Source of the DNA: DASPWW01 sp963841715
Lineage (GTDB): Bacteria; Actinomycetota; Thermoleophilia; Solirubrobacterales; 70-9
Direction: 5' to 3'
NCBI GenBank assembly: GCA_963841715.1
Contig: CAWJDP010000005.1
Location: 62,001-126,000, forward strand
DNA length: 64,000 bases
The notes beneath the pieces are model-generated. The model saw only the letters and a list, made by a program, of their open reading frames with translations, did no database searches and was not told where the DNA came from. Shown here piece after piece: positions 32,748 to 41,163 of this stretch (positions are counted from its first letter, which is position 1; each line of letters begins with the position of its first letter). Position numbers and translations under genes: made by a program.

Positions 32748-34088
32748 ATGGCCGAGCGGCCCAGATCCGGCGATGAGCTCGTCGTCGACGTCGACGATCT
32801 CGCCTACGGCGGGCGCGGCGTCGCGCGCTCGAACGGATATGTGGTCTTCGTGGCCGGCGGGCTTCCGGGCGACAGGGTCCGCGCCCGGCTGACGAACGCG
32901 AAGCGCGGCTACGGGGAGGCCGGCGTCGTCGAGCTTCTGCGGCCGAGCCCGGAGCGGATCGCCGAGCGCTGCACTCACGGCGGCAAGCCGTGTCCGGGGG
33001 CGCCGTGGCAGGCGCTCCCGTACGAGCGCCAGCTCGAGCACAAGCGCTCCCAGGTCGACGACGCGCTGCGCCGGATCGGCGGCCTCGACGGCTTCGAGCT
33101 CGACGCGATCGAGCCCGCGGTCGAGGCGTGGCGGTACCGGAACAAGCTCGAGTACACGTTCGGCGAGGGCGACGGCGGCGAGGTCACGCTCGGCTTCCAC
33201 GCGCGCGGGCGCTGGGACCGCGTCGTCGACGTCGACGACTGCCTGCTCGCCTCGGAGCCCAACAACGCCGCCCGCAACGCCGTCCGCACCTGGGCGCGCG
33301 GGAGCGGGATCCCGCCGTACGATCTCCGCTCCGGAGACGGCGTGCTCCGCAACCTCGTCGTCCGGGAGGGTCGCCGGACCGGGGCGCTCCAGACCCGGCT
33401 CGTGACCTCGCCGGCGGCGTTCCCGCGCCCTCCGGTCGACCTCCACACCGTGATCGAGGGCCCGGCCGGCGGCACCGCGGGCGAGACCGGCGTCCTCGGC
33501 GAGGAGAGGCTGACCGAGGAGCTGTGCGGGCTGCGCCTGGAGATCTCCTCGCAGGCGTTCTTCCAGACGAACACCGAGATGGCCGAGCGCCTGTACGCGT
33601 TCGCCGCCGAGCTCGCCGGACTGACCGGTCGCGAGCGCGTCCTCGACCTCTACTGCGGGATCGGGACGATCGGACTCGCCCTCGCCCGGGAGGCGGGCGA
33701 GGTGTGGGGGATCGAGTCGGTCGAGGACGCCGTCGGCGACGCGGAGGAGAACGCGCGCCGCAACTCGATCGAGAACGCGCGCTTCGTCGCCGGCAACGCC
33801 CGGACCTCGATTCGCCCCCTCGTCGCCGACGCCGGGAGGCCCGACGTTGTCGTCGTCGATCCCCCGCGCGCCGGGCTCTCGAAGAAGGTCGTGCGCCGGG
33901 TGATCGAGTGCGAGGCGCCGCGGATCGTGTACGTGTCGTGCAACCCGACGACGCTGGCCCCGAACGCTGCCCAGCTCGTCGAGGCCGGCTATAGGCTGCG
34001 CCGCGTGCGCCCCGTCGACATGTTTCCGCAGACCCCGCACATCGAGTGCGTGGCGCTGCTGGAGCGAGAGCAGAGGCAGCCGGTTTGA
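32748..34088 (+). CDS. TRAM-domain RNA (uracil-5-) methyltransferase (RlmD/TrmA family)
   Basis: 446 residues. TRAM domain first (about 8-65, DVDDLAYGGRGVARSNGYVV). A central region follows with CTHGGKPCPGAPWQALPYER, where family members with a [4Fe-4S] cluster have CGGC; here two Cys of the set are missing. Then comes a SAM-dependent methylase core (VLDLYCGIGTIGLALAREAG, VVDPPRAGLSKKVVRRVIEC) and the catalytic Cys in VSCNPTTLAPN. It methylates C5 of uridine in 23S rRNA or tRNA; which one cannot be decided. The stop overlaps the next start (TGATG). Confidence 0.88.
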   Translation: MAERPRSGDELVVDVDDLAYGGRGVARSNGYVVFVAGGLPGDRVRARLTNAKRGYGEAGVVELLRPSPERIAERCTHGGKPCPGAPWQALPYERQLEHKRSQVDDALRRIGGLDGFELDAIEPAVEAWRYRNKLEYTFGEGDGGEVTLGFHARGRWDRVVDVDDCLLASEPNNAARNAVRTWARGSGIPPYDLRSGDGVLRNLVVREGRRTGALQTRLVTSPAAFPRPPVDLHTVIEGPAGGTAGETGVLGEERLTEELCGLRLEISSQAFFQTNTEMAERLYAFAAELAGLTGRERVLDLYCGIGTIGLALAREAGEVWGIESVEDAVGDAEENARRNSIENARFVAGNARTSIRPLVADAGRPDVVVVDPPRAGLSKKVVRRVIECEAPRIVYVSCNPTTLAPNAAQLVEAGYRLRRVRPVDMFPQTPHIECVALLEREQRQPV

Positions 34089-34861
34089 TGCGGGCGTTTG
34101 GGGTTACGGCAGGGCTCGACCCCGATGTCGCGCGGCCGCTCGCCGAGCGCTGCGCCGAGCTCGGCTACGTGTCGATGTGGTCGAACGACCACCCCGGCGC
34201 AGCCGGGCTCGACACGCTGGCCGAGTTCGCGAAGGCGGCGCCGGAGATCGACCTCGGGGTCGCGGTGATCGCGCTCGACCGCCACGACCCCGGGGCGATC
34301 GCGGCGAAGATCGACGAGGCCGGGATCGATCGCGAGCGGCTGTGGCTTGGGATCGGCGCCGGGTTCTCTGAGAAGCCGCTGACGCGGATGCGCGAGGCGC
34401 TGCCGGAGCTCCGCGAGGTGCTGGCCGGCGTCCGCCTCGTGCTCGCGGCAATGGGCCCAAAGATGTCGGCGCTCGCCGGCGCCTCCTACGACGCCGTGTT
34501 CCTGAACTGGATGACGCCCGAGTTCGCGGCGGAGACCCGCGAGCGCGTCCACGCCGGGGCGCGCGAGGCGGGCCGCGAACCGCCCCCAGTGCTCGGCTAC
34601 GTCCGCACCGCCGTCGGCCCAGACGCCGAAGAGCGGCTGGCGAAGGACGAGTCCTTCTACCGCGACCTCCACGCCGGGTACCGCAGCCACTTCGACCGCC
34701 AGGATGCGCCCGAGGGGACCGTCGGGGTCGCCGCCGCCGACCGCGACGACGCACAGGCCAGGCTCGCGCGCTACGACGCACTCGACGTCGTCGTCGTGCG
34801 CGCGCTCGCGAGCGCGAACACCAAGGCGATGGTCGCGCTCGCCGAGGCCGCCGCGCCGTAG
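34088..34861 (+). CDS. LLM-class (luciferase-like, F420/FMN) oxidoreductase
   Basis: 257 residues from ATG 34088, which overlaps the methyltransferase stop. The TIM-barrel of the bacterial luciferase family is recognisable from CAELGYVSMWSNDHPGA, IDLGVAVIALDRHDPGAIAA, LWLGIGAGFSEKPLTRMREA and YDAVFLNWMTPEFA. Actinobacterial members mostly use F420 rather than FMN, but the cofactor is inferred. Shorter than many (300-350 residues), with several barrel segments reduced. Substrate unknown. Confidence 0.83.
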   Translation: MRAFGVTAGLDPDVARPLAERCAELGYVSMWSNDHPGAAGLDTLAEFAKAAPEIDLGVAVIALDRHDPGAIAAKIDEAGIDRERLWLGIGAGFSEKPLTRMREALPELREVLAGVRLVLAAMGPKMSALAGASYDAVFLNWMTPEFAAETRERVHAGAREAGREPPPVLGYVRTAVGPDAEERLAKDESFYRDLHAGYRSHFDRQDAPEGTVGVAAADRDDAQARLARYDALDVVVVRALASANTKAMVALAEAAAP

Positions 34862-34886
34862 CCCCGCGCCTTAGTACGGTCCGGGC

Positions 34887-36371
34887 GTGCGGCGGGTGCT
34901 CACATTGACAGTGGGGCTGGCGCTCACGATCGTGCTCGCGACGAGCGGCGGCGCCGAGGCGAAGCGCCTCCCGGGGCCGACCTCTCCGCTCTCGCACGAG
35001 GGCCGCTGGATCACCGACGCGAAGGGCCGCGTCGCAATCTTCCACGGCCTCAACATGGTCTACAAGCTGCCCCCGTACACTCCGCAGGCGGCGGGATTCG
35101 GGTCCGACGACGCGAAGTTCCTGCGCAAGCAGGGATTCAACGCGGTCCGGCTCGGGATCATCTACAAGGGCGTCGAGCCGAGCGCCCCGGTTTACGCCGG
35201 CGCCTACGACGGCGCCTACCTCGGACAGATCCATAATTCGCAAAAGACGCTCGCCAAGCAGGGCGTCTACAGCCTGCTCGACTTCCACCAGGACCTCTAC
35301 AACGAGCGCTTCCAGGGCGAGGGCTGGCCCGACTGGGCGGTCGACGACGACGGCCTGCCCGCGGAGCCGAAGGCCGGCTTCCCGGGCAACTACCTCGTGA
35401 TGGCGGCGCTGAACCACGCCTTCGACCACTTCTGGGCCAACGACCAGGTCTCGGGCGAGGGCCTCCAGGACGCCTACGCAGGCGCGTGGCGGCACGTCGC
35501 CGGGCTGTTCAAGGGCACCCCGTACTTGCTCGGCTACGACCTCCTCAACGAGCCGTGGCCGGGATCCGACTTCTCCTCGTGCTTCAACCCGGCCGGGTGC
35601 CCGACCTCGGACGCCGACCTGAACGCGTTCACGAAACGAACGATCGGCGCGATCCGCCAGGCGGACTCGAAGACGCTCGCGTTCTACGAGCCCTACTCGA
35701 CGTTCAACTTCGGCGCGGGGACGAACATCGGAGACGTCGGCGACCCCAGCGCCGCGATGAGCTTCCACGTCTACTGCCTGCAGGGGATCGTCGGGATAGC
35801 CGGCGGCTGCGACACGCTCGAGGAGATCCCGTTCCAGAACGCGGACAAGCAGTCGCAGAGCACCGGGGACGCGCAGATGATGACCGAGTTCGGGGCCACC
35901 GACGACCTCACCGACCTGCAGCGGGTCACCGACCTTGCCGACAAGCACATGACCTCGTGGCTCGAGTGGGCGTACTGCGGCTGCGACGATCCGACGACCT
36001 CCGGCCCCGGCGCGATCCAGGCGTTGGTCCTAAACCCGCACAAGCCGCCGAGCGGCGACAACGTCAAGCTCGACAAGCTGAAGGTGCTCGAGCGGCCGTA
36101 TCCGCAGGCCGTCGCCGGGACCCCGAAGAGCTACGGGTTCGACCCCGGCACGCACACGTTCAAGCTCGACTACTCGGCGAAGGCCCCCGACGGCGGGCGC
36201 CTGCCGCGGAAGGCCAAGAGCGTGATCTCGATTCCCGAGATCCAGTACCCGGACGGCTACCGAGTCGACGTCACCGGCGCGATCCGGACGTCGAAGAAGG
36301 GCGCTTCGAGCCTGAAGCTGCGGCGCAAGCGCGGCGCGAGCGAGGTCGAGCTCATCGTCACGCCGCGATAG
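34887..36371 (+). CDS. Secreted GH5 glycoside hydrolase, endoglycoceramidase-like
   Basis: 494 residues from GTG 34887 with a signal peptide (TLTVGLALTIVLATSGGAEA). The GH5 domain (about 40-400) has FHGLNMVYKLPPY, LLDFHQDLYNERFQGEGWPD, LGYDLLNEPWPG (acid/base Glu in NEP) and MMTEFGATDDL (nucleophile Glu). The motif pattern (HQDLYNE..., PDWA) is that of endoglycoceramidases and related actinobacterial beta-glycosidases. A beta-rich domain of about 90 residues with a basic end follows (SSLKLRRKRGASEVELIVTP). It likely acts on glycolipids or beta-glucans outside the cell. Confidence 0.9.
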   Translation: MRRVLTLTVGLALTIVLATSGGAEAKRLPGPTSPLSHEGRWITDAKGRVAIFHGLNMVYKLPPYTPQAAGFGSDDAKFLRKQGFNAVRLGIIYKGVEPSAPVYAGAYDGAYLGQIHNSQKTLAKQGVYSLLDFHQDLYNERFQGEGWPDWAVDDDGLPAEPKAGFPGNYLVMAALNHAFDHFWANDQVSGEGLQDAYAGAWRHVAGLFKGTPYLLGYDLLNEPWPGSDFSSCFNPAGCPTSDADLNAFTKRTIGAIRQADSKTLAFYEPYSTFNFGAGTNIGDVGDPSAAMSFHVYCLQGIVGIAGGCDTLEEIPFQNADKQSQSTGDAQMMTEFGATDDLTDLQRVTDLADKHMTSWLEWAYCGCDDPTTSGPGAIQALVLNPHKPPSGDNVKLDKLKVLERPYPQAVAGTPKSYGFDPGTHTFKLDYSAKAPDGGRLPRKAKSVISIPEIQYPDGYRVDVTGAIRTSKKGASSLKLRRKRGASEVELIVTPR

Positions 36372-36384
36372 ATACGCTGGTCGC

Positions 36385-36567
36385 GTGGGGCTGGAAGAGC
36401 GCACGATCGAGGACCTCCCGGACCGGTGCCAGAACTGCGGCGCCGAGCTGACGAGCGCCGAGAAGCAGATCGCGCTCGAGGGAGAGCCGGCGACGGTTTT
36501 GTGCTCGACCTGCGCCGCCGAGCAGGAGCCCGCGGACGAGCAGGCCGACACGGACGACAGCTACTAG
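36385..36567 (+). CDS. Small zinc-ribbon protein
   Basis: 60 residues from GTG 36385. RCQNCGAELTSAEKQIALEG and VLCSTCAAEQ provide two CxxC knuckles typical of a rubredoxin-like zinc ribbon; the tail is acidic. Its TAG shares a CTAG with the convergent UDG-like gene. Possible role in nucleic-acid or protein binding; unknown. Confidence 0.72.
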   Translation: MGLEERTIEDLPDRCQNCGAELTSAEKQIALEGEPATVLCSTCAAEQEPADEQADTDDSY

Positions 36568-37169
36568 TACGGCGGCAGGTCCGAGTACCAGTTTCCGAGC
36601 GCCCTGAACGCGCGCCAGAAGTCGCGCTTCGCGGCGTCGGAGTCGAGCGAGGCGTCGATGTCGGGGACGAAGATCGCATCGACGGTCGGGGTCAGCGTCT
36701 GGACCTCTCCCGGTCGCGGCTCAAGCGGTCGGCCGAGCGGGACCTCGAGGTCGTTGAGCGTCTCCAGCGCGGGGTCGCCCATGGCGACGACCACGCGGGG
36801 CGAGACGATCGCCAGCTCCTCGAGCAGCCGCGCAACGCACGCTTCGGAGGCGAGAGAGGGATCGGCGACCGGGCACTTCACGCACAGCGTCCCGTAGACA
36901 GCGAGCGGGTCGATGCCGAGCCGCTTGAAGCTCTTCATCAACGCGTTGCCGGAGCGGCCGTAGAACGCGACCCCCTCCTCGATCTCGGCCGCAGTCGCCG
37001 CGTGCTTGAGCAGCATCACGTCGGCCTGGGGATGGCCGGAGCCGAGCACCGGCATCACGCGGCCGCGCGGGCAGAGCTCGCACTCCTGGAGCTCGCGGTT
37101 GAGCCGGTTGAGCTCGCGGATCGCGCGCTCGAGGTACTTCTCCTTGATCTGGTCGTCGGTCGTCGGCAC
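36564..37169 (-). CDS. Uracil-DNA glycosylase superfamily protein, divergent active site
   Basis: About 201 residues from GTG 37169 (AGAGAGGG upstream); ATG 37217 and 37280 are alternatives. CELCPRGRVMPVLGSGHPQA with CxxC, and CVKCPVADPSLASEACVARL with CxxC and a further Cys, match the [4Fe-4S] ligands of family 4/5 UDGs. FYGRSGNALMKSFKRLGI aligns with the PFVGRAG segment. But where active enzymes have GEAPG, this reads MLLKHAATAAEI, so uracil excision may be lost or altered. Soluble, DNA-binding expected. Confidence 0.72.
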   Translation of the reverse strand: MPTTDDQIKEKYLERAIRELNRLNRELQECELCPRGRVMPVLGSGHPQADVMLLKHAATAAEIEEGVAFYGRSGNALMKSFKRLGIDPLAVYGTLCVKCPVADPSLASEACVARLLEELAIVSPRVVVAMGDPALETLNDLEVPLGRPLEPRPGEVQTLTPTVDAIFVPDIDASLDSDAAKRDFWRAFRALGNWYSDLPPY

Positions 37170-37245
37170 GGACCGCCCTCTCTTTGACGGTGTCGGTTCC
37201 GGTCCTGCGGCGTGCATCAACTCTTGCCCACGCGCATGCGCTCGC

Positions 37246-39180
37246 TCATCCGCGCCGCTCGGCGCGGGCCTTCGCCGCACGCCCCCGTGATGAGCGCGGG
37301 ACGGTCGGCTTCGCGCGCCCCGTCGTCTGCAGGAACTTCAGCGCCTGGACGTAGATCAGGTTCTTGTGCTTGTGGACGATGTCGGCGTCCCGCATCGCCT
37401 GCAGGAACTCCTCCGGCCCCTCGAACCGGCGCAGCCTGATCCGGACGCTTCCGAGGCCCTGGGCGACGTGGCTGTCCGACCCCGCCCCGGGGACGATCCG
37501 GTACTTGGCCGCGAACCGCTCCGCCTCCTCGTTGAAGGCCGAGAACGCGACCCGCGGGTTGAACACCTCGAGGATGTCGATGTCCTCGACGATCTCCAGC
37601 AGGTGCTCGTAGTCGGGGACCGAGTGCAGGCGGTCGAACGGGTGCGGCACGTAGACAAGCCCGCCCTGGCGACGGATCTCGGCGATCGTCTCGGCCATCG
37701 ACAGCCCCCGCGGGATTCTCTCCTCGATGAACAGCCCGATCACCTCGCCCTGCTCGGCGGTCTTCACCTCCTCGGCGACGATCACCTCGATCCCGTCCAT
37801 GCGCTTGGCAACCTCGCGCGCCTCGAGCGCGCCCGAGACCTCGTTGTGGTCGGTGATCGCGATCGCGTCGAGCCCGCGCTCGCGCGCCACCTCGAGCAGC
37901 ACCTCGACCGGGGTGGCGCAGTCGGGCGAGTGGTCGGTGTGCATGTGGAGATCGCAGTGGATGAAGTCCCGCGACGAGAGCCGCTTCGCGACGGTCGGAT
38001 CCCCCCTAGGGTCGTGGCGTCGCGCGCTCAGGCCCCGATAGATCTCCTCGATCACATCGGTCGTATCGGCCCAGCTGCGAGCGGCGCCGCGTCCCTTGCT
38101 GACAAGCCGCCGGCGCAGGTCGCCGTCCTCGATCAGGCGCTGGAGCTGGCCGCCGAGCGTGATCGCGTCGCCGCGCGGGAACAGCAGCCCGAGCTCCCCG
38201 TCCTCGACGACCTCCTCGTAGACCGCGAGGTGCGAGGCGACCGGGATCGCGCCGGCGGCGATCGCGCTGCGGAGCACGCCGGGTGCGACGCGCGGGCCGC
38301 CGGAGGCGGCGCAGACGACGTCGGCGGCGATGATGAAATCCTCGGGCTCGCCGTCGGCGGGCCCGACGAAGCGCACGCGGTCGCGCAGTCGGCGCCCGAC
38401 GCGCTGCAGCGTCTCCGGCAGCCCATGGGCCCAGACGATCGCCTCCCATTCGGCGTCTGGCGGGAGCCGGCGCAGCGCGCGTAGGAACAGGCGCAGGGCG
38501 CCGCGCTCCTCGCGCTGGCAGTAGACGATCCGCAGCCCGGAACTCTCCGAGGCCTCGTAGCGCGCGCCCGGCCCGGGTGCGTCGGCGCCGGGCGGCACGA
38601 GCCTGTAGCTGCCGGGGAAGTAGCGCTCGAGCAGCTCGCCGGTCTCGCGGCAGCTCACCGTCCGGGCGTCGAGGCGGCCGAAGAAGATCTCGACCAGCGG
38701 CCGCGCAACCTGGGTCGAGAGCAGGCGCTCGGTCGGCTCGTGGAAGGTTCCGACGTTGAGCGAGTGGGAGTGGCGCAGTGCGACTGAGGAGACGCTGGGC
38801 GCGAAGGGGTCGTGCACGTGGACGATGTCGAGCTCGGTCGAGTCGAGCAGGCGCTCGACGGTGCGGCTGACGTCGACCGGCACGGGCGCGGAGCGCGGGC
38901 GGGGTCCCCTCGGCAGCGACACGCTCTGGCCGACCGCGAGCACGCGCGGCCCTGCGCCATCGCCGTCGAACAGCGCCGATCCGTCGTTGCCTACGTCGCG
39001 CACGGCGGCGCGCGCACTCTTGATCGCCGTTCGCGAGTCCGACGGTGCGGCGACGAGCACGCGGTGGCCGCGCTCGCTGAGCTCGTCGGTGACGCGCTCG
39101 ACGAACTCGTTCACCTCGTGATACGGGCCCCAGGGATGCGGGGTGACGTGGGCGATCGAGAGGCGCTCGCTCGAGGGCAC
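37246..39180 (-). CDS. GT4 glycosyltransferase fused to a PHP metal-dependent phosphoesterase domain
   Basis: 644 residues from GTG 39180. The N-terminal half (about 1-395) is a GT-B/GT4 fold: IAHVTPHPWGPYHEVNEFVE, DIVHVHDPFAPS, RFVGPADGEPEDFIIAADVV, AIPVASHLAVYEEVVEDGEL. The C-terminal part (about 406-600) is a PHP domain with all metal-ligand motifs (HCDLHMHTDHSPDC, AITDHNEV, VPHPFDRLH, GAGSDSHVA). This fusion suggests transfer and removal of a sugar or phosphate on one substrate, but no pathway is visible. The 27-bp element at 39183-39209 ends 2 bp before the start codon, suggesting a (near-)leaderless transcript. Confidence 0.9.
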   Translation of the reverse strand: MPSSERLSIAHVTPHPWGPYHEVNEFVERVTDELSERGHRVLVAAPSDSRTAIKSARAAVRDVGNDGSALFDGDGAGPRVLAVGQSVSLPRGPRPRSAPVPVDVSRTVERLLDSTELDIVHVHDPFAPSVSSVALRHSHSLNVGTFHEPTERLLSTQVARPLVEIFFGRLDARTVSCRETGELLERYFPGSYRLVPPGADAPGPGARYEASESSGLRIVYCQREERGALRLFLRALRRLPPDAEWEAIVWAHGLPETLQRVGRRLRDRVRFVGPADGEPEDFIIAADVVCAASGGPRVAPGVLRSAIAAGAIPVASHLAVYEEVVEDGELGLLFPRGDAITLGGQLQRLIEDGDLRRRLVSKGRGAARSWADTTDVIEEIYRGLSARRHDPRGDPTVAKRLSSRDFIHCDLHMHTDHSPDCATPVEVLLEVARERGLDAIAITDHNEVSGALEAREVAKRMDGIEVIVAEEVKTAEQGEVIGLFIEERIPRGLSMAETIAEIRRQGGLVYVPHPFDRLHSVPDYEHLLEIVEDIDILEVFNPRVAFSAFNEEAERFAAKYRIVPGAGSDSHVAQGLGSVRIRLRRFEGPEEFLQAMRDADIVHKHKNLIYVQALKFLQTTGRAKPTVPRSSRGRAAKARAERRG

Positions 39181-39182
39181 GG

Positions 39183-39209
39183 AGGCAAATTAGGGGATTT
39201 CCCCCATAC
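39183..39209 (-). promoter_or_regulatory. 27-bp promoter/operator element, copy 2 (GT4-PHP gene)
   Basis: Minus-strand copy identical at all 27 positions to 27594-27620. It contains GGGGGAAATCCCC then TAATTT (39196-39191), and the start GTG lies about 10 bp beyond TAATTT. The order is the same as at the LuxR gene. If TAATTT is the -10 box, transcription would begin at or near the start codon. Confidence 0.7.
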
Positions 39210-39319
39210 CGAGGCCGTTCGGACCCGATAGCGGCGCGGTCAATGGCGCGAAAGCGCTTGTAAACGAACGTGCGGGGGTCCTCGCCACGTCGAGTGAGCC
39301 CCGCAGATGGGAGGCACGC

Positions 39320-39827
39320 GTGAGACGCGTGAAGCAGAAGCGAATCTCACCGGCGATCATCGTCGCGGTTCTGGCGCTCGTCGCCGGATGACCGGAGTGG
39401 CGACCGCCGGCTCGCCCCTGGGCAAGGGGTCAGCAAGAGCAAGGCGAAGAAGATCGCCAACAAGGAGATCGACAAGCGGGAGGCGGGCCTGTCGGTCGCC
39501 AGCGCCGCGGCGCTGAACACGATCGACTACCAGCGCTCCGCCCAGGTCACCGTGCCCACCAGCACGAACGGCGCCGCGATCGCGGCCTGCCCGCCGGGCG
39601 AGACCGCGACCGGCGGCGGGGGCGCGGTCCCGTCCGCAAACGGCGTCCAGGTCGAGCGGTCGTATCCGTCGAACGGAACCCAGACCCAAGCCGGGTACAC
39701 GGCGTGGGAGTTCGAGATCCGAAACAACGGCGCAGTTCCCCGCAACATCCGCGCCTACGTGATCTGCACGAAGGCGACGAACAACGACAACAGCAACTAC
39801 GTGCCGGGAGTCAACCCCTTCAACTAG
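39320..39827 (+). CDS. Small exported protein with KAKKIAN motif, two frameshifts
   Basis: GTG 39320 with GGGAGG upstream opens MRRVKQKRISPAIIVAVLALVAG, a signal/anchor helix. After one frame change (near 39391) MTGVATAGSPLGKG follows. After a second (near 39432) the main frame continues: SKSKAKKIANKEIDKRE, AACPPGETATGGGGAV, ending VPGVNPFN. Adding one base at each break restores 169 residues in one frame. The layout matches the gene at 53752-54336 (PSPAIVIAILALVAG...KNKAKKIANKQI). Both breaks are in short G runs and look like base-calling errors. Function unknown. Confidence 0.68.
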
Positions 39828-39852
39828 GGACCGGTCCGAGCTGAGGTCGGAA

Positions 39853-39882
39853 CACCGGGCGGGTCGATCGGCTCGCCCGGTG
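39853..39882. terminator. Bidirectional hairpin between convergent genes
   Basis: CACCGGGCG (39853-39861) pairs with CGCCCGGTG (39874-39882), followed by CTTTC on the plus strand. It lies 26 bp after the small exported-protein stop and 15 bp beyond the ino1 stop (39897). Confidence 0.6.
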
Positions 39883-39896
39883 CTTTCGGCCGCGGA

Positions 39897-41102
39897 TCAG
39901 GCCTTGGAGCTCTCGGTCTCGTCGCTGGGCGCGGCCGTGCTCGCCGCGCCGGCCGAGGCCCCGCGCGCGTACTTCCGAATGAAGTCCTCGGTCTGCGTGC
40001 GCGCCTCGTCGTCCGGCCGCTGGGTGTGCGGCGACTTCATCAGGTAGCTCGACGGGCCGTCGAGCTGTCCGGTGAGCCCGTTGTTGAGCGCGAGCTTGAT
40101 GATCCGCACCGCGTCGATCACGATCCCAGCCGAGTTCGGCGAGTCGACGACCTCGAGCTTCATCTCGATGTTCAGCGGCACGTCGCCGAACGTGCGTCCC
40201 TCGAGCCTGATGTGCGCCCACTTGCGGTCCCCCAGCCACTCGACGTAGTCCGACGGGCCAATGTAGACGTCCTTGGCCTCGATCTCGTTCTCGAGAATCG
40301 ACGTGACGGCGCGCGTCTTCGAGATCTTCTTCGACTCGAGCCGCTCTCGCTCGAGCATGTTGTAGAAGTCCATGTTGCCGCCGACGTTGAGCTGGCTCGT
40401 GCGCTCGAGCCGCACACCGCGCTCTCCGAACAGCCGCGCTAGCTGGCGATGGACAATCGTCGCCCCGACCTGGGACTTGATGTCGTCGCCGATGATTGGC
40501 AGCCCCGCCTCCTCGAAGCGCCCGTCCCAGTAGTCCTCCCGGGCGATGAACACCGGCAGGCAGTTGACGAAGCCGACGCCGGCGGCGAGCGCCTGCTCGA
40601 CGTACCACTTCGTCGCCTGCTCGGAGCCAACCGGGAGGTAGCAGACGAGGACGTCCGTCTTCGTCTCCTTGAGGATCCCGACGATGTCGTCGGTCGGTCC
40701 CGGCGCCTTGGTGATCTTCTCCTTCAGGTACTTGCCGAGCCCGTCGTGCGTCATCCCGCGATACACGGGAACGTCGAGGTTCGGCACGTCGCTGAACCTG
40801 ACGGTGTTGTTCTGGCCCGAGAAGATCGCCTCGGAGAGGTCCTTGCCGACCTTCTCGACGTCGATGTCGAACGCGGCCGTGAACTCGACGTCGCGGACGT
40901 GGTAGCCGCCGAGGTCGACGTGCATCAGGCCCGGGACCCGCTCGGCTGGGTCGGCGTCGCGGTAGTAGGTGACGCCCTGGACGAACGAGCTGGCGCAGTT
41001 GCCAACGCCGACGATCGCGACGCGAACCTTGCCGTCATCGCTCCGCGCGCCGTTGCCGCTGGCGCCGTTCTCGCTCGTGTTCGAAAGCTCGTTCGTACTC
41101 AT
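39897..41102 (-). CDS. ino1: myo-Inositol-1-phosphate synthase
   Basis: 401 residues from ATG 41102 with AGGAGGG 11 nt upstream. VRVAIVGVGNCASSFVQGVT is the NAD-binding segment. GLGKYLKEKI, VCYLPVGSEQATKWYVEQAL, RTSQLNVGGNMDFYNML and LEVVDSPNSAGIVIDAVRI are family signatures; SQLNVGGNMDFxN and DSPNSAG are near-invariant. It converts glucose-6-phosphate to inositol-1-phosphate. Genes just upstream encode a CDP-alcohol phosphatidyltransferase and a PAP2 protein on the same strand, which together suggest phosphatidylinositol formation. Confidence 0.96.
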   Translation of the reverse strand: MSTNELSNTSENGASGNGARSDDGKVRVAIVGVGNCASSFVQGVTYYRDADPAERVPGLMHVDLGGYHVRDVEFTAAFDIDVEKVGKDLSEAIFSGQNNTVRFSDVPNLDVPVYRGMTHDGLGKYLKEKITKAPGPTDDIVGILKETKTDVLVCYLPVGSEQATKWYVEQALAAGVGFVNCLPVFIAREDYWDGRFEEAGLPIIGDDIKSQVGATIVHRQLARLFGERGVRLERTSQLNVGGNMDFYNMLERERLESKKISKTRAVTSILENEIEAKDVYIGPSDYVEWLGDRKWAHIRLEGRTFGDVPLNIEMKLEVVDSPNSAGIVIDAVRIIKLALNNGLTGQLDGPSSYLMKSPHTQRPDDEARTQTEDFIRKYARGASAGAASTAAPSDETESSKA

Positions 41103-41163
41103 TTTCGGTCCAGCCCTCCTAAAGATCGAAGCGTTCACAAACCACACTTCACTCGGCGTTCGG

